DNA of 64,000 nt from Bugulina stolonifera. Lineage: Eukaryota > Bryozoa > Gymnolaemata > Cheilostomatida > Bugulidae. Numbering within the stretch: the first letter of the stretch is position 1; each line of letters begins with the position of its first letter. Where the stretch lies: NCBI GenBank assembly GCA_935421135.1, contig OW285194.1, positions 1,324,501-1,388,500 on the forward strand. Reading direction: 5' to 3'. The notes beneath the pieces were generated by a model. The model made no database searches and was not told the DNA's origin. It worked only from the letters and a program-made list of their open reading frames with translations. Both the position numbers and the translations under genes were made by a program. Positions 53,326 through 64,000 of this stretch are shown here, piece after piece.

Positions 53326-53521
53326 CACATGAAAACTTATAGCTAGCACTGAGCACCTCCTATGACGAACTTCTCTAACAACATGGCTACAAGTTAGACA
53401 CAGAAGAGAGCCCAGACCAGAGGCATACAAAGATCCATCAAAACCAACTGCAGCCAGTGCCATAACAGTTTTCTACCCAAAACAGTTCGAGATTTAGAGA
53501 TAGGACAGTCCTACTGACACT

Positions 53522-53764
53522 TTAACCAATCTCCAAATAACAGATATCACTGACCCATACAGCACAACTTTTAATAAATCCTAAACTAATAAGTGAAATA
53601 CTGTCCCGACTCATGTTGCCCACTCTCCCATATGAGGTACTCTCCTTCCACTCCCTAGGTGGTCTAGCGTGACAATGGACTCCATGTAAATCCATGTAAG
53701 ACTTGGAACTAAGGGAGATCTTACAGACATTTGTAACAGTTGTTCCTATTGTGGTACGATCCAA
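53522..53764 (-). other. Conserved dispersed coding-like segment, copy 2
   Basis: An 80-codon frame with MDLHGVHCHARPPREW and GFIKSCAVWVSDICYLEI resembles 23478-23650 on the plus strand. It sits just outside the right arm of the inverted-repeat element, so it may be part of the same mobile element's gene. A neighbouring frame (53272-53463) overlaps the arm. The family is not recognised. Confidence 0.5.
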
Positions 53765-54544
53765 GATCTTGAAGAGGAACTGGTCAAACTAAACGTATAA
53801 ATATGGAGATTCCCAAAATTTTTCCGGGATCAGCGAGAATCCTCAGAAAAGTTTTGTATCTCCAAGGTTAGTTGTTCCTACCCGAGACCCAAATAGACTA
53901 CAAAACTCCAGCTTAACAACTTGCTGTACATACTAACAATAATGATAAAATGTTATATAAATTCCCAGTTCAGTGCATAGGCTTAGACTGTTTGAACAAA
54001 AAGAACAAAAAAGAATTTAATTGTAGCTTGAGGTGTAGCTAATCTAGATAAGTTTAGAGTATCAGTATAAAGTTGTAAAAATTTGATTTCTAACTTAACT
54101 CAACTCAACGGGCAATGTCTTGAACATCAGCTCCTTATACGTTTTACTTAACACTTTGCATTATCATAGAGTGGATTATTTTGGAGAACTGCTTTCAGTT
54201 TGAAATCAACAATTTTGAAATGGTTAGTCAGCTGCTTCGTCGTCCTACTAGAGGTTTCTACAGCCTCAGGCAACATAATTATATACTGCCTAATGAGTAT
54301 TGTACTAATAATTCTACTGTAGCCTACACATACAGTTGTATATACATGTACTATCAAAGCTGTTTTTCACACTTAGTTGGCAGCAATGTGTGGATAAATG
54401 TGACGCCATAAGTTACCACTCGTATATTCTGTTAGATCCAGAACAAGGCCCTGACTAAAACAGCACTATAAGTTCATCATTAACTGCAGCTCTTTTATGG
54501 GCATAAGTGTATTATAATAATTTTAGTACAATAATATAAGAATG
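53765..54544. other. Downstream region of the two-domain lectin-like gene, no gene seen
   Basis: AT-rich sequence with short frames only. TTTATT-type polyadenylation signals for the minus-strand gene may lie just below 54545, but none stands out. Confidence 0.4.
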
Positions 54545-55957
54545 TTAAGTTAATCTTGGACTATGGCTCATTGCTGGTGTTCTGGCTGAGGAAGGGGGTA
54601 GACCTAATGGGACTATTCTTGGATTCAGTTGCAGGTATTGTTTAAAGATTGTCAATTCTTTCTGCACCTGTGAATCCCGAATATTCATGTAACCAATCAC
54701 GGCTAATAGAATGGCCAACAAAATAAATGTAACCAGTGCACCAATGATTATTCTTGTTTGCAATGCAGAGATTCCATTTGGTTCCTCTTCTTTGGTAGCC
54801 ACTCCTTCCTGTAAGCAGATTACACCGTTGATTGTTTCATCAGATCTGCTGTGTCCAATATACTGTCCAAAATACCACTGTCCATATATATCTAGTACAA
54901 AGTTAGCATGATGTTTTACAGTTAATGATTGGTTGTTGAAATTTGAAATCACATGGTCAAATGGCTTCCAGTATGTTGTACTGTTTGGAGTTATAATACT
55001 GTTTGGGCTCGTAACCCAGTAGTACTTTCCTGTTTGTGGCTGGTATCTATCAGGTGGGTCCTTTAGAGCCTTCTGAACGAATCCGGGGACATACCTGAAA
55101 TTCTTATCTCTCACCTTCCCCATCAATATGGTTGTCAGGTATTCAAACTCTGCCTTGCTTGGGAAAGTTACAATGTCACTGGATTCATGATTCTCTTGGC
55201 AGAACTGTCGACTAGATTCTAGGTTTGTAACGGAAGTGCCTGTGCACACAATGTATGTGAAAGCTTTAGTGTTATAGTTTGGGTAAGTGGTGCAATTCTC
55301 ACTTGGCTCACCACCATTGCCAACATTGGGTAAAGTTGCTGAAGCAGTAACTATCTCTGGCACACCTTTCTTCGTACAAACAACACCTCCGTCCACATCT
55401 GTTTCGGAAGTTAAACTGAACAGAGCCTGTCCCGGGTAATATTCGCCATTGATGTCTAGCAGGAAAGTCGCCCTTTGTCTTATCCACAGCGATTGATCAG
55501 GGAACCGTGAGAGTATAAAGTCAAATGGTTTCCAGTAAGAAGTGCTCTCATTAGTCAATCGGTTTTCTGGGTCAGTTATCCAGAAATATTCTCCTGTTTC
55601 TGGGTTGTATCTACTTGCCTCATCTCCTCTCTGGAAAATACCAGGAAAGTATTTGAACTTGCTGTGTGTCTGTGAGAGACTACTGTTCATCACTTCTGTG
55701 ATGAAGTCAAACTCATCCTTGCTCGGGAAAGTTATGACATCACTGGATTCATAATTCTCCTGGCAGAACTGTCGACTAGATTCTAGGTTCGTAACAGAAG
55801 TGCCTGTGCACACAATGTATGTGAAAGCTTTAGTTTTATAGTTTGGGTAGGTGTTGCATTGCTGTTTAGCTAGCGCTAGATGGAATAGAGCTAGTAGTTG
55901 GGTATATACAGTCGTTCTACAATGAAACATGATTGTCGTCCTTCCAACTCCACTCAT
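54545..55957 (-). CDS. Type I membrane protein with two tandem C-type-lectin-like domains (470 aa, intronless)
   Basis: A single open frame. The first ATG gives 470 residues; the second, nine codons on (MFHCRTTVYTQLLALF), gives a better signal peptide and may be the true start. Two repeats of about 165 residues follow (about 34-200 and 220-385). Both have C-N/T-TYPNY, KAFTYIVCTGTSVTNLESSR, QFCQEN.ESSD, TFPSK.EF, then TG.YFW(I/V)T, YWKPFD and GVVC/GVIC. The FC...GYFWxT...YWKPF...C layout resembles a divergent C-type-lectin fold; calcium-binding EPN/QPD triplets are not evident. There are several N-x-S/T sites. A membrane segment (GALVTFILLAILLAVIGY) precedes a 45-residue tail rich in Ser and Pro. 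It is likely a cell-surface receptor or adhesion protein. The ligand is unknown. Confidence 0.85.
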   Translation of the reverse strand: MSGVGRTTIMFHCRTTVYTQLLALFHLALAKQQCNTYPNYKTKAFTYIVCTGTSVTNLESSRQFCQENYESSDVITFPSKDEFDFITEVMNSSLSQTHSKFKYFPGIFQRGDEASRYNPETGEYFWITDPENRLTNESTSYWKPFDFILSRFPDQSLWIRQRATFLLDINGEYYPGQALFSLTSETDVDGGVVCTKKGVPEIVTASATLPNVGNGGEPSENCTTYPNYNTKAFTYIVCTGTSVTNLESSRQFCQENHESSDIVTFPSKAEFEYLTTILMGKVRDKNFRYVPGFVQKALKDPPDRYQPQTGKYYWVTSPNSIITPNSTTYWKPFDHVISNFNNQSLTVKHHANFVLDIYGQWYFGQYIGHSRSDETINGVICLQEGVATKEEEPNGISALQTRIIIGALVTFILLAILLAVIGYMNIRDSQVQKELTIFKQYLQLNPRIVPLGLPPSSARTPAMSHSPRLT

Positions 55958-56054
55958 TTCTTCACCCTACAATTATTAAAGGGCACTGACGGTTATTTTT
56001 CTTGCAAAATCTCGTAAGTTTTTCATGCTCATTGAGAATCACACAAGTTTAGAT

Positions 56055-56506
56055 CAGGGGTTTCAACCTTTTTTAGCCTAAGTACCCCTTAGAAATCATG
56101 TCGCAAGCAACATACCCCTTGGTAAAATTGTATTTAATCAAGGTTACCTTTTGATTTAATTCAATTAATATTACATGCATGCATTATCAAAATGTGTCAC
56201 TTAAACAAGTAAATAAATGTAGTATAGTATGCAATTTTTATTTATCAATAATATTCTAATGATAACTACGTAATATAAATTTCATCGATTGTAGGGTTTT
56301 ATGGTTTTTCCACTGGTTTACTTCAACTTCATTTGCATCAGTGAGCCATTTCATGTTCTACATGTAGATGATGATAATCCATAATTGATAGTCTGTAACT
56401 GAAAACCACTGTCAAAAATATATTAAGTTGATAACTTGTTTTGTACCCCCTAGATTTGTTAAACGTACCCCTAGTGGTACATGTATCCCAGGTTGGGAAC
56501 CTTTGG
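56055..56506. mobile_element. hAT-type MITE-like element
   Basis: It begins CAGGGGTTTCAACCTTTTTT and ends CCCAGGTTGGGAACCTTTGG, imperfect inverted ends of the CAGGGGTTCTCAACC type common in hAT-derived MITEs. Flanking GTTTAGAT and GTTAAATG are only partly alike. It is non-coding and AT-rich inside. Confidence 0.55.
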
Positions 56507-57196
56507 GTTAAATGAATTTAGCATTAGGTTATTTGAATATACTTGGTCAAATTTAGCAATCTGGGCATTATTAGGTAAAATTGGTAACTTAAACCAAGTG
56601 CAGTCAATCATTTGTTCTATATAATAGTTTTGATATAAAAAATTCGAAAAACTTTCTGGCTCGTCTGACGGAGTAAGACTGAATGGCAGGTTTAGAAATG
56701 AGCCAGCATAAAGTATATCAGCTGAAGATGACAGTTGGATATCAACAAAAATGTAACCTGAAGACTCTCTTTTCTGATAATAAAAATTAGCTGTACTTCA
56801 ACATGGAAATATAGATAGAATGCAATTCCTACTTATAGAACTGGACAAGATGCCATCAAACTCCTATCTTTTTTAAGATGAACAAGTGAACTGTTTAAAG
56901 CTGTGTCTATAGTCAGATCGTTTTCACAACTTATGTGATATATAATAGTTTTCTCTCAATAATTATATGATATGCACTAGCTTACTAAGAGTGTAAATCG
57001 TCTAAATAGTGACACTTTTGGCAGTATGTGTGTGTCCAGAGATATAAGCACCAAAGCTCAGCCAATGGCTTCTCTATAAATATGGCTATCCTATCTCTAC
57101 ATGACAAGGTGTAAATTTTACCAGAGCTACATATTTAGTAAATTTGATATTCACCAAAAATAGGTCATAAGGTTTCTATAGCTCAGTACTTATAGC
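56507..57196. other. Intergenic, no gene seen
   Basis: Only short frames and no recognised repeats, apart from the TSD half (57189-57196) of the following hAT-type element. Confidence 0.4.
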
Positions 57197-58193
57197 TAGT
57201 GCTGGGCGGTTTTGATTTGCATGTGCATTCAGTTTTTTGCTGATTGTTCTAAAAAGCTGAATGAAACCGAAGTTGTCTTTTCACCCTCGGTTTAATTCAG
57301 TTTTTTAATTCATGAAAAAACACCGAACCGAACTGGAAATTAAATACTCGATATTGGAGTTGTCACACTCTGCTTTTAAGCCGTAATGGCGGCCATTTTT
57401 AATTTTCTCTAATAAATTGCAATTATTAAATGCCAATCATCTATAATAATATAGAAGTATAACAACTGGAATTCAGTGAAATTAAAGTAAATCATCTCTG
57501 GGTGACAACGATGGCTGTAGCTAAGTATTTATTCAAAGGATGACATCGAATTATAAAGATTGAAAGATGCATAACATAAATTCACGTGCTCGAAGTTTCA
57601 GCCATACCGGAAATGGCCGCCATTTTTATTTTGTTCAATAGTTTGCAATAATTAAGTATTAATTATTTATGACAATATGCAAGTTTGACTACTAGAATCA
57701 AATAAAAACTACAGCAAACCCTTACTGGGTGACATTGATGGCTGCAGCTAAGTCTGTATCCCAAGGATGGCATCGAATTATAAGGATTAAAAGAAGCACT
57801 AAAATGGCAGCCATTTTCATTTAGTTTACTAGTTAACAATTATTAAATATTTATTATTTATAATAATATGCAATCGTAACTGCTATAAAGGAGTGAAACT
57901 ACAATAAATAACCACTGGGTGATGATATTATGGCTTCAGCTAAGTCGAAATTCCAAGGATGGCATCGAATTATGAGGATTGAAAGAAGCATAACATGAAT
58001 TCACGTGTTTTCAACGCCAGCCATTATTGAAAGTGGGTGGGCTAAGAGGCCAGGCGCGGTTTGACTTTTAAAACCGAATAAAACCGCACCGCCACATTCG
58101 GTGTCAGTTTACATTTTAAATTTTGGCGGTTTTTGAACCGAATGAAAAAAAAACGAAAAAAACTTAATGACACCGAAACACCGCCCAGCACTA
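57197..58193. mobile_element. hAT-type element, well-preserved copy
   Basis: A 997-bp element with ends TAGTGCTGGGCGGT and ACCGCCCAGCACTA, perfect inverted repeats of 14 bp apart from a short loss of match further in. A perfect 8-bp target duplication CTTATAGC flanks it (57189-57196 and 58194-58201). The interior has three or four tandem-like blocks of about 200 bp with GCCGCCATTTT and CATCGAATTATAAGGATT. No transposase frame is present, so it is non-autonomous. A degraded copy lies at 38565-39428. Confidence 0.92.
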
Positions 58194-58383
58194 CTTATAG
58201 CTGCTTAGTAACCCTAGTTTTTGTGTCTATTAGCATGTGGACGCAACTCCTGTTGACTGGCTGTTGTCAGAATTGTGATTAGTGCTGTACCAGTGCTCAT
58301 ATCATATGCTCCAGACTGTTTGTTCTACTGTATATTTTCCTGTATCTCATGTCCAATGTTTGTAACTGTAGAAATGCTGAGAG

Positions 58384-58405
58384 CCCCCCCCCCCCCCCCC
58401 CCCCC
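58384..58405. repeat. Poly-C tract, 22 bases
   Basis: Twenty-two consecutive C residues in AT-rich DNA. Length is likely to vary, and sequencing of such tracts is error-prone. Confidence 0.9.
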
Positions 58406-58559
58406 ATGTGCTTTGCATCAAGTAGTTCGGAGTTTTCTTACCACTACTTTGTGAGAGAATGGTCTACATAGATGATCTGTGGTATGGTCTGCATCCTTCA
58501 ATTATAGGCCTATTTCAGGTGAGAGTAATCTGTATTGCCATTGTTCGTTTATTGAGTGG

Positions 58560-58690
58560 GACTGCACCTGTCCAGTACAGGGTAGTTAGGGCTGCACCAG
58601 TGCAGGGTAGTTAGGGCTGCACCAATACAGGGTAGTTAGGGCTGCACCAGTACAGGGTAGTGAGGGCTGCACTAGTGCTGGGTAGTTCGG
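58560..58690. repeat. 26-bp tandem repeat
   Basis: About five copies of GGGTAGTTAGGGCTGCACCA plus GTACAG, with TGCAGG and ATACAG variants. Confidence 0.9.
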
Positions 58691-59742
58691 CTATCAATTG
58701 GCACTGGAGATTTTGTCCAATTTTATATGCATGTGTGAATATCTTATTTTTCATAAGTAAGTCTGCTCTCTATGTAAATATTTGCAAGGGATTTTTTTAT
58801 CAAGTTTTCTATATTTTACGATTCTCAAGAGTTAGAAATCCTGTCCAACCTAATGATCGGCTAATGTGAGGAAAGGCAAATTTCATTGGCCAAGCTACCA
58901 CTGCTAAACTTCACTGCTGTTCCTTGTGCTTTCTGTTGTGGTATGTTTGTACTATTGATGCTTGAAAAGTTGATAATAGTGAGAGAGGTCGAGTAGGTAC
59001 CTGTCTCTATGGTGACTGTAGCCTTAGATCATAAAATGACCAATTCTCATAATTCTCTCTCAATACAGGGGACTGGAGGCGGATGAGCTTATACACAGCA
59101 CTGATGAGTGGCACCTACATGTACATCTGGTCTACTACTAACTTGCAACAGTGTGGACAGTATTATGTGGAATGCTAAAAGAAATACTCTCTTCCTACCT
59201 TTCTTACTAGAGCATGAATGATAGAAGTTTATTTTATAGACAGGAGTGTGACTACACTATGCTACCACTATATTGGTTGTGTTGTACTTCTCTCTACATG
59301 TGCAATCTGTATAAAATATTTGAGTTATTTCTGATCTTTGTTGTTGAAAATACCGCTACTGAACAGTAACTAAATTATGTAGTTATGAGAAGATATCATT
59401 GTTCTTTCTTCCAGTGCCAGTATATTATTATGTTACTAAACATTTACCAGGTAGTGGGTATGGTTTTACATCGTAGAATAATAAGACATGTTATTTTATG
59501 ATCAGTGTCAGGGATGGTACTTTATTTCATTTTATTCACAAAACATATCTACAGTTATAATCAACTCAAGGCATTCGCTTCTATCATGGTTCATATAATT
59601 ATGTAGAAAAGGTTTTATCAAAATACCTGTTATTGTCATTGTGAAAATAAAATATTCAATTTATGGATCAACAGTTTGGTTCCATTATTTCAAGGATTAC
59701 TCGACTACTGATTGGCTAGCTGTATGACTTTTTGTATTAGGA

Positions 59743-60522
59743 TCATGACGGCTGCTCTCCACTACTCTCTGTCTGTATGTCTGACATTTCCTGGTCGTTG
59801 ATCTCCTCATTCTGTGATCTACGTTTACGAAACCATACCACCATCACAAGTACTACTACTACTAACACCACAGCCCCAACAGTCCCAGCTATAGCATAGA
59901 CTACCAAAGAACTATGTGGGCGTGTCTCTTCCCTCTCTGTAGCCCCTCCATCTTGTTCCTTCTTCGTCATACATACCACGTCTCCCGAGTATTCATCGGG
60001 TAGCTCTCCTCCTACTACTGTTAGACCAGGTAAGACCTGCCCATCAGAGGTCATGAAGAAGCTGCCAATCTGTCTCTCTCTGTGACTATTCGCGTCGTAA
60101 TCATTGATATACTTTGCAAATGGCTGCCAGTAGCTACTGCTTTGATTTGTCACCCTCTGAGAGTTGTGAGTCACCCAGAAGTATTCTCCTGTGCCTGGAG
60201 AGAATCGATTGCTTACGTTCTTCGTCTGGTAAAATCCAACAAAATAAATTATTGGTTCGTCGACCATCTTTCTCTGCAGAGCCCACACGATTGCGTCGAA
60301 TATTTGACGAGATGGAAACGTGACGACGTGGCTAGATTGGGTAACGTGTTCCTTGCAGTATCTCATGCTACTATTTAGGTCGACTGCTGTAGTGTTCCTG
60401 CACAGTTTAAATGAATAGTCCAAAACTTGTCTAGTAGCCAATAGACAGCAATGATTGCCTTTAGCTGCAGTGGAGAAACCAACAAATACTAGAAAGTAAA
60501 GGTATTTGTGTGCACCATTCAT
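59743..60522 (-). CDS. Type I membrane protein with one C-type-lectin-like domain (259 aa, intronless)
   Basis: A single frame from ATG at 60522. A signal peptide (MNGAHKYLYFLVFVGFSTAA) is followed by one ectodomain with the same landmarks as the gene at 54545-55957: LCRNTTAVDLNSS, YCKEH, SSHVVTFPS, FVGFYQ, FSPGTGEYFWVT, SSSYWQPFA and SGDVVCM. A linker leads to a membrane segment (about residues 208-233, AIAGTVGAVVLVVVVLVMVV). Then comes a stop-transfer RKRR and a short acidic tail. It is the one-domain paralog of the two-domain gene, same strand, about 3.8 kb upstream of it. It is probably a surface receptor or adhesion protein with unknown ligand. Confidence 0.85.
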   Translation of the reverse strand: MNGAHKYLYFLVFVGFSTAAKGNHCCLLATRQVLDYSFKLCRNTTAVDLNSSMRYCKEHVTQSSHVVTFPSRQIFDAIVWALQRKMVDEPIIYFVGFYQTKNVSNRFSPGTGEYFWVTHNSQRVTNQSSSYWQPFAKYINDYDANSHRERQIGSFFMTSDGQVLPGLTVVGGELPDEYSGDVVCMTKKEQDGGATEREETRPHSSLVVYAIAGTVGAVVLVVVVLVMVVWFRKRRSQNEEINDQEMSDIQTESSGEQPS

Positions 60523-63500
60523 GATAAATAGTATAGCCTACACTCCTATATCAGCTTTGGTGTTACACTACTCATGACACCATTGCACTGTGTACTGTGA
60601 TATGGACACTGTAGTTAGTAAAACACTTCTTTGTTAGTAAACTGGCGTAGATGGCAATCTGCTATATGTTGGCAGATAGCCAAGTCAGCTGCCTCTCTAC
60701 TGACTCACTAACACTAAAGTCAGCAATTATCTTTCCAATAAGCTATTGTGTTTGATAGCAACCAAGCTACTGTAATGTACATGTAGAGTAGATGTCCCCA
60801 TGGTTCAGCACCTTTGTGTGGGTTTGTGTGTCATTGTATCTGTAGCAAGTATCTTCTGTATACTGGGATTATATAAGACCATGATAGAGCTATCTATTAA
60901 TAATGATTATGACTGGGTGATAGAGTGTTACTATCACAGTCTATATATTGAGAGCTAGAGAAAAGTATGCTGTGCAGGTTATGAAGTAGTGAAATTGTCT
61001 TCTCTTTGTGCGACAACAGAAGACAATTTCATAATATACAGTACATCCAGTAAGTACACTGTCAGCTGTAATTGTACATGTACATTGTACTTATGTGTTC
61101 TAGCTTGGTGAGACAAAAAGTATCTCAGCATCGAGTCGAGAGAGTGTGCATTGTAAAACAACTCATGTACAACTTTTCAGTAAAAAGTGTTTTTAGGCCG
61201 ACTTTTGTTTTATTTTGAGAGTTTGAATGATATACACAACTCTGTGAGCTATGCGGTAGAACATCATTGCTAGCTAGAGGAACAAGGTAGATGTGTTGGG
61301 GGCGAATCCAGGGCTGGTGGTAGTGGTGCATTTGCACTACTGGAAATTTCAGAAAAAAAACGTTTTTTATTTTTTAACTCTTTTTCAATTTTTTTGATTA
61401 TTATTACAATTATTCAGATGTGTGTGTCAACCTAGCACAAAAATATCTTTTTATGGTGTATAGGGGGTTCAAAAACATGTGATATGTTATTATCTTTCTT
61501 GATCCATGTAAATATTCCAACCATTTTTTCCATTTATAAGCCGGAGTTGAATGAGCTGCATTTTCACTTCTTAATCACAAGAAACTTTTTATCTATTTTA
61601 TTTATTTCTAGGCCGGCCCATAAAATAGATAAAAAGATAAATATTTTTATTCATTTTGCTTATATAATTATCTTATTCATTGAATAAATATATTATTTAT
61701 TATCGTTTATGTTTTGCTTTAAAACAAAATAATTAATAGGTTAGTTACAACTATTCAACCTAACTCAACTGGCCGCAAACTCATTTAATTGAATGAACTG
61801 AACTGGCTCTTAGGCCCTCCTGGATCCACAGATGCCAGGATTTTTCTTGACGGCGGGGGCGCTGCCCCGGACCCCGTTGATGGGCTTACAGCGCCCCTAA
61901 ACCCCCAGCTGGAAGGGACGCTGCGATGCAGTGTGACAGGGCACGAGCTCACTGCATATGAAAACTGAAGTTTTACCTTAAGAAAAACCCCGGCTATCTA
62001 TTTTGCACCACCCTTGCTCCATTCCTGGATCTGCCACTGGTTGGGGGTAATACTGTATGTTGTGTCATTGAAACTAGTTGGGTTATGACATGGAATAGAC
62101 ACCCTCTACTACAAGAGAGGACAACTACCACCGCTGGTACACCAGATAAAGTTTTAGACAATTTATGATTTTAGCAAAATGTTATGCCACTTGTGTTCGG
62201 GTTTTTGAATTATTGCAGCACAAAGTCATGTTGTTTCAATATAGTCTAGGATAGCAATAGGTACATGTATGACATAAAGCTACCTCTTATAGCTTTCATG
62301 TATTTCACATCTACTACATACATGGAATATTTTATTCATTCAAATAGTAACCAGGAACAAGAAAGTCAAGTTTAACCCCATAGATTTTACACATACATGT
62401 ACTATATATGGTAGTAACCTGGGAACAGCTGTTACAATAAAACAACAATCAAAGAGCAATGAAACCAGTACCAACTGCACATTTCAAGTGGACTTCATAC
62501 ACACGCAACCATACTGATACAAATATACATGGGTTGTCTCCTCTCATCACTGGTGTAATCAATGACTCGTGATTTCATAAAATACTAATTTATCAATACA
62601 ACAATCTCCGCCCATTTATTGTCATAATAAGTGATGAAGTGCTTTGAAAGGAAGGTTCGCTTTTACATTGTTGAACACGTGCCTATTGAACAGTTGTCTG
62701 AGTGTGATCGAGGTTTGAGCTACATGTCTACTGTGAACATTCACAGAACAATTGTCAGCTTGTGAACGCATAACATCAACTTTGGTATCGTACAGAAAAG
62801 GGACAGAAAGAAGATATACCACTACTTACTTGGATTTATAAATACGTGAGACAGTAGCCTTTCTTCAGTGATTGCCAGGTACAACTAAGTCACATGTATA
62901 TAATCAAGTAGGCATATATTAATATTTACTTTCGATTAATTGCTGTCTATATAATGTGCACATTTACTGCTGCCCCGCACAACTGCTTTACTTGCTGTTA
63001 CTGGTATATAGAGTGTTTTATATAGGGATCTTGTAGTATCCTATCAAATAAGATCTCTTTGTTAGCAATTATAGCTGGAGTTTAAATATCACACATATAA
63101 TTTTTGACAGTTGAAAGGAAAATGCACATAACATAGTTTGTAACACTCAACTTATAGTAAGTTGACACTATAATACAATGTAGGCTATTCACTATTATAA
63201 GCATACAGGCTACTTGATTGACCCTAAAATAAATTAACAGAATTTAGATCTAACATCAGGCAGCCCCATGGCCCACTAAAATAGAGTATTTCATCACTAT
63301 GTATAATAATATAATATAAGTGTATGTTATCACAGTGTATTGTATTGTTTACTATTAAAAACATCACGGGCATTATCATCTATGGTATATAATACTGTGC
63401 TATATATTGGGTATGTTTCTATACCTGTAACAGTAGCACATGGTCCTATGACAGTAACTTGTGTAATTAACAAAACCAGGTGAAAGCTGCAAAGTTTAAA

Positions 63501-64000
63501 TAAAACAATTGTCACAAACAGATTCACTGTTTGCTGAGAGAGAAGCTAGCAGCTGTATTAGTTGTGTGGAATAACATCATGTTAGTCATACTGTACTGTA
63601 TAACAATAAATGGGACAATGAATGCTTTACTAAAGTATCATTATCTCTGCTCATAAATTAATTTAATATTTCATGTATTCAAGGGGACTGGTTAGTATGT
63701 TAGTATAGATGGATAGATTGTTAGTATAGCAAATCATGACAGGTGGTGTATAGTGCTCTATTTAGTGCTCTATTTCAACTGAACAGCTTGTGGGGAATTA
63801 TGACAACTAATGGTATTATAATAAATAATAACACAGCTAGTTGGCTATGCTATGGTGGAACAGCCTTTATAATATTATATCACTGTATTTATAGTACTGG
63901 CAGATAGCTGGTTTCACAGAATTGATAAGAACTTATAAAGATATTGGCAGTTGACAAAAAGCTAATCTGACAAAATTCTTAAAATATATTCTCAGTACTC
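60523..64000. other. Right end of window, no gene seen
   Basis: AT-rich sequence with frames of 70 codons or fewer and no recognisable domain. It holds a possible MITE (listed separately), inverted copies of the GAAATTGTCTTCTC motif at about 60992 and 61016, and TACATGTA palindromes. A real gene with very short exons cannot be excluded by eye. Confidence 0.4.
61297..62040. mobile_element. Possible hAT-type non-autonomous element
   Basis: The right end, read inward, is CAGTGGCAGATCCAGGAATG, a typical end of hAT-type MITEs. The left end (GGCGAATCCAGGGCTGG, then GTGGTGCA) is a degraded match in inverse orientation. The inside is AT-rich with one GC-rich island (61850-61930). No clean target duplication was found. 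Confidence 0.35.

Larger units (their letters stand above)
58194..59742. other. Intergenic region between the lectin-like genes, no gene seen
   Basis: Holds a poly-C tract and a 26-bp repeat (listed separately). A 69-codon plus-strand frame at 58660-58869 starts in the repeat and has no recognisable domain. Confidence 0.4.

Noticed and set aside
53272..53463. Possible transposase piece (VGFDGS motif)
   Set aside because: It overlaps the inverted-repeat arm, and the VSFDGSW-type match known from some transposases is too short and lacks the following Cys motif.

Overview
The window is nuclear DNA of an early-branching animal. The coding genes have many short introns with GT-AG ends and are conserved animal genes (TFIIE-beta, YIPF4), set in AT-rich sequence crowded with minisatellites, small hAT-type elements and dead non-LTR retrotransposons. 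A sponge, probably a demosponge, is my best guess. That is an inference from gene style, because no taxon-diagnostic sequence is present.

Region 1 (1-15.8 kb) holds a head-to-tail cluster of four paralogous genes on the plus strand (A, last exon only; B; C; D). Each encodes a secreted protein of about 180 residues with seven or eight cysteines. The intron pattern is shared (five exons, phases 1-0-0-1). I do not recognise the family. This is the best candidate in the window for an undescribed gene family.

Region 2 (18.0-20.8 kb) is a complete five-exon YIPF4 gene on the minus strand (Golgi/ER membrane protein, 268 aa), with minisatellites in introns 2 and 4.

Region 3 (21-37 kb) has no host gene that I can support. 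It holds dead non-LTR reverse transcriptases (24.7-26.9 kb and 30.3 kb), a small hAT-like element nested in one of them, and a 4 kb element with inverted terminal repeats of about 0.8 kb around a broken YqaJ-type nuclease gene (31.4-35.4 kb).

Region 4 (37.5-49.4 kb) has a complete seven-exon GTF2E2 (TFIIE-beta, 284 aa). Its introns and 3' end carry five minisatellites, one of them 3.6 kb long with a 39-bp unit. Downstream, facing it, is a two-exon gene with an RII-alpha-like dimerisation motif.

Region 5 (50.6-53.8 kb) is a second large inverted-repeat element. Region 6 (54.5-60.5 kb) has two intronless minus-strand genes for type I membrane proteins with divergent C-type-lectin-like ectodomains, separated by hAT-type elements. 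From 60.5 kb to the end I see no gene.

Two patterns run through the whole window. Many minisatellites begin within a few bases of a splice site or stop codon. A short motif, GAGTTGTCTTCTC or close variants, recurs in both orientations in unrelated contexts.
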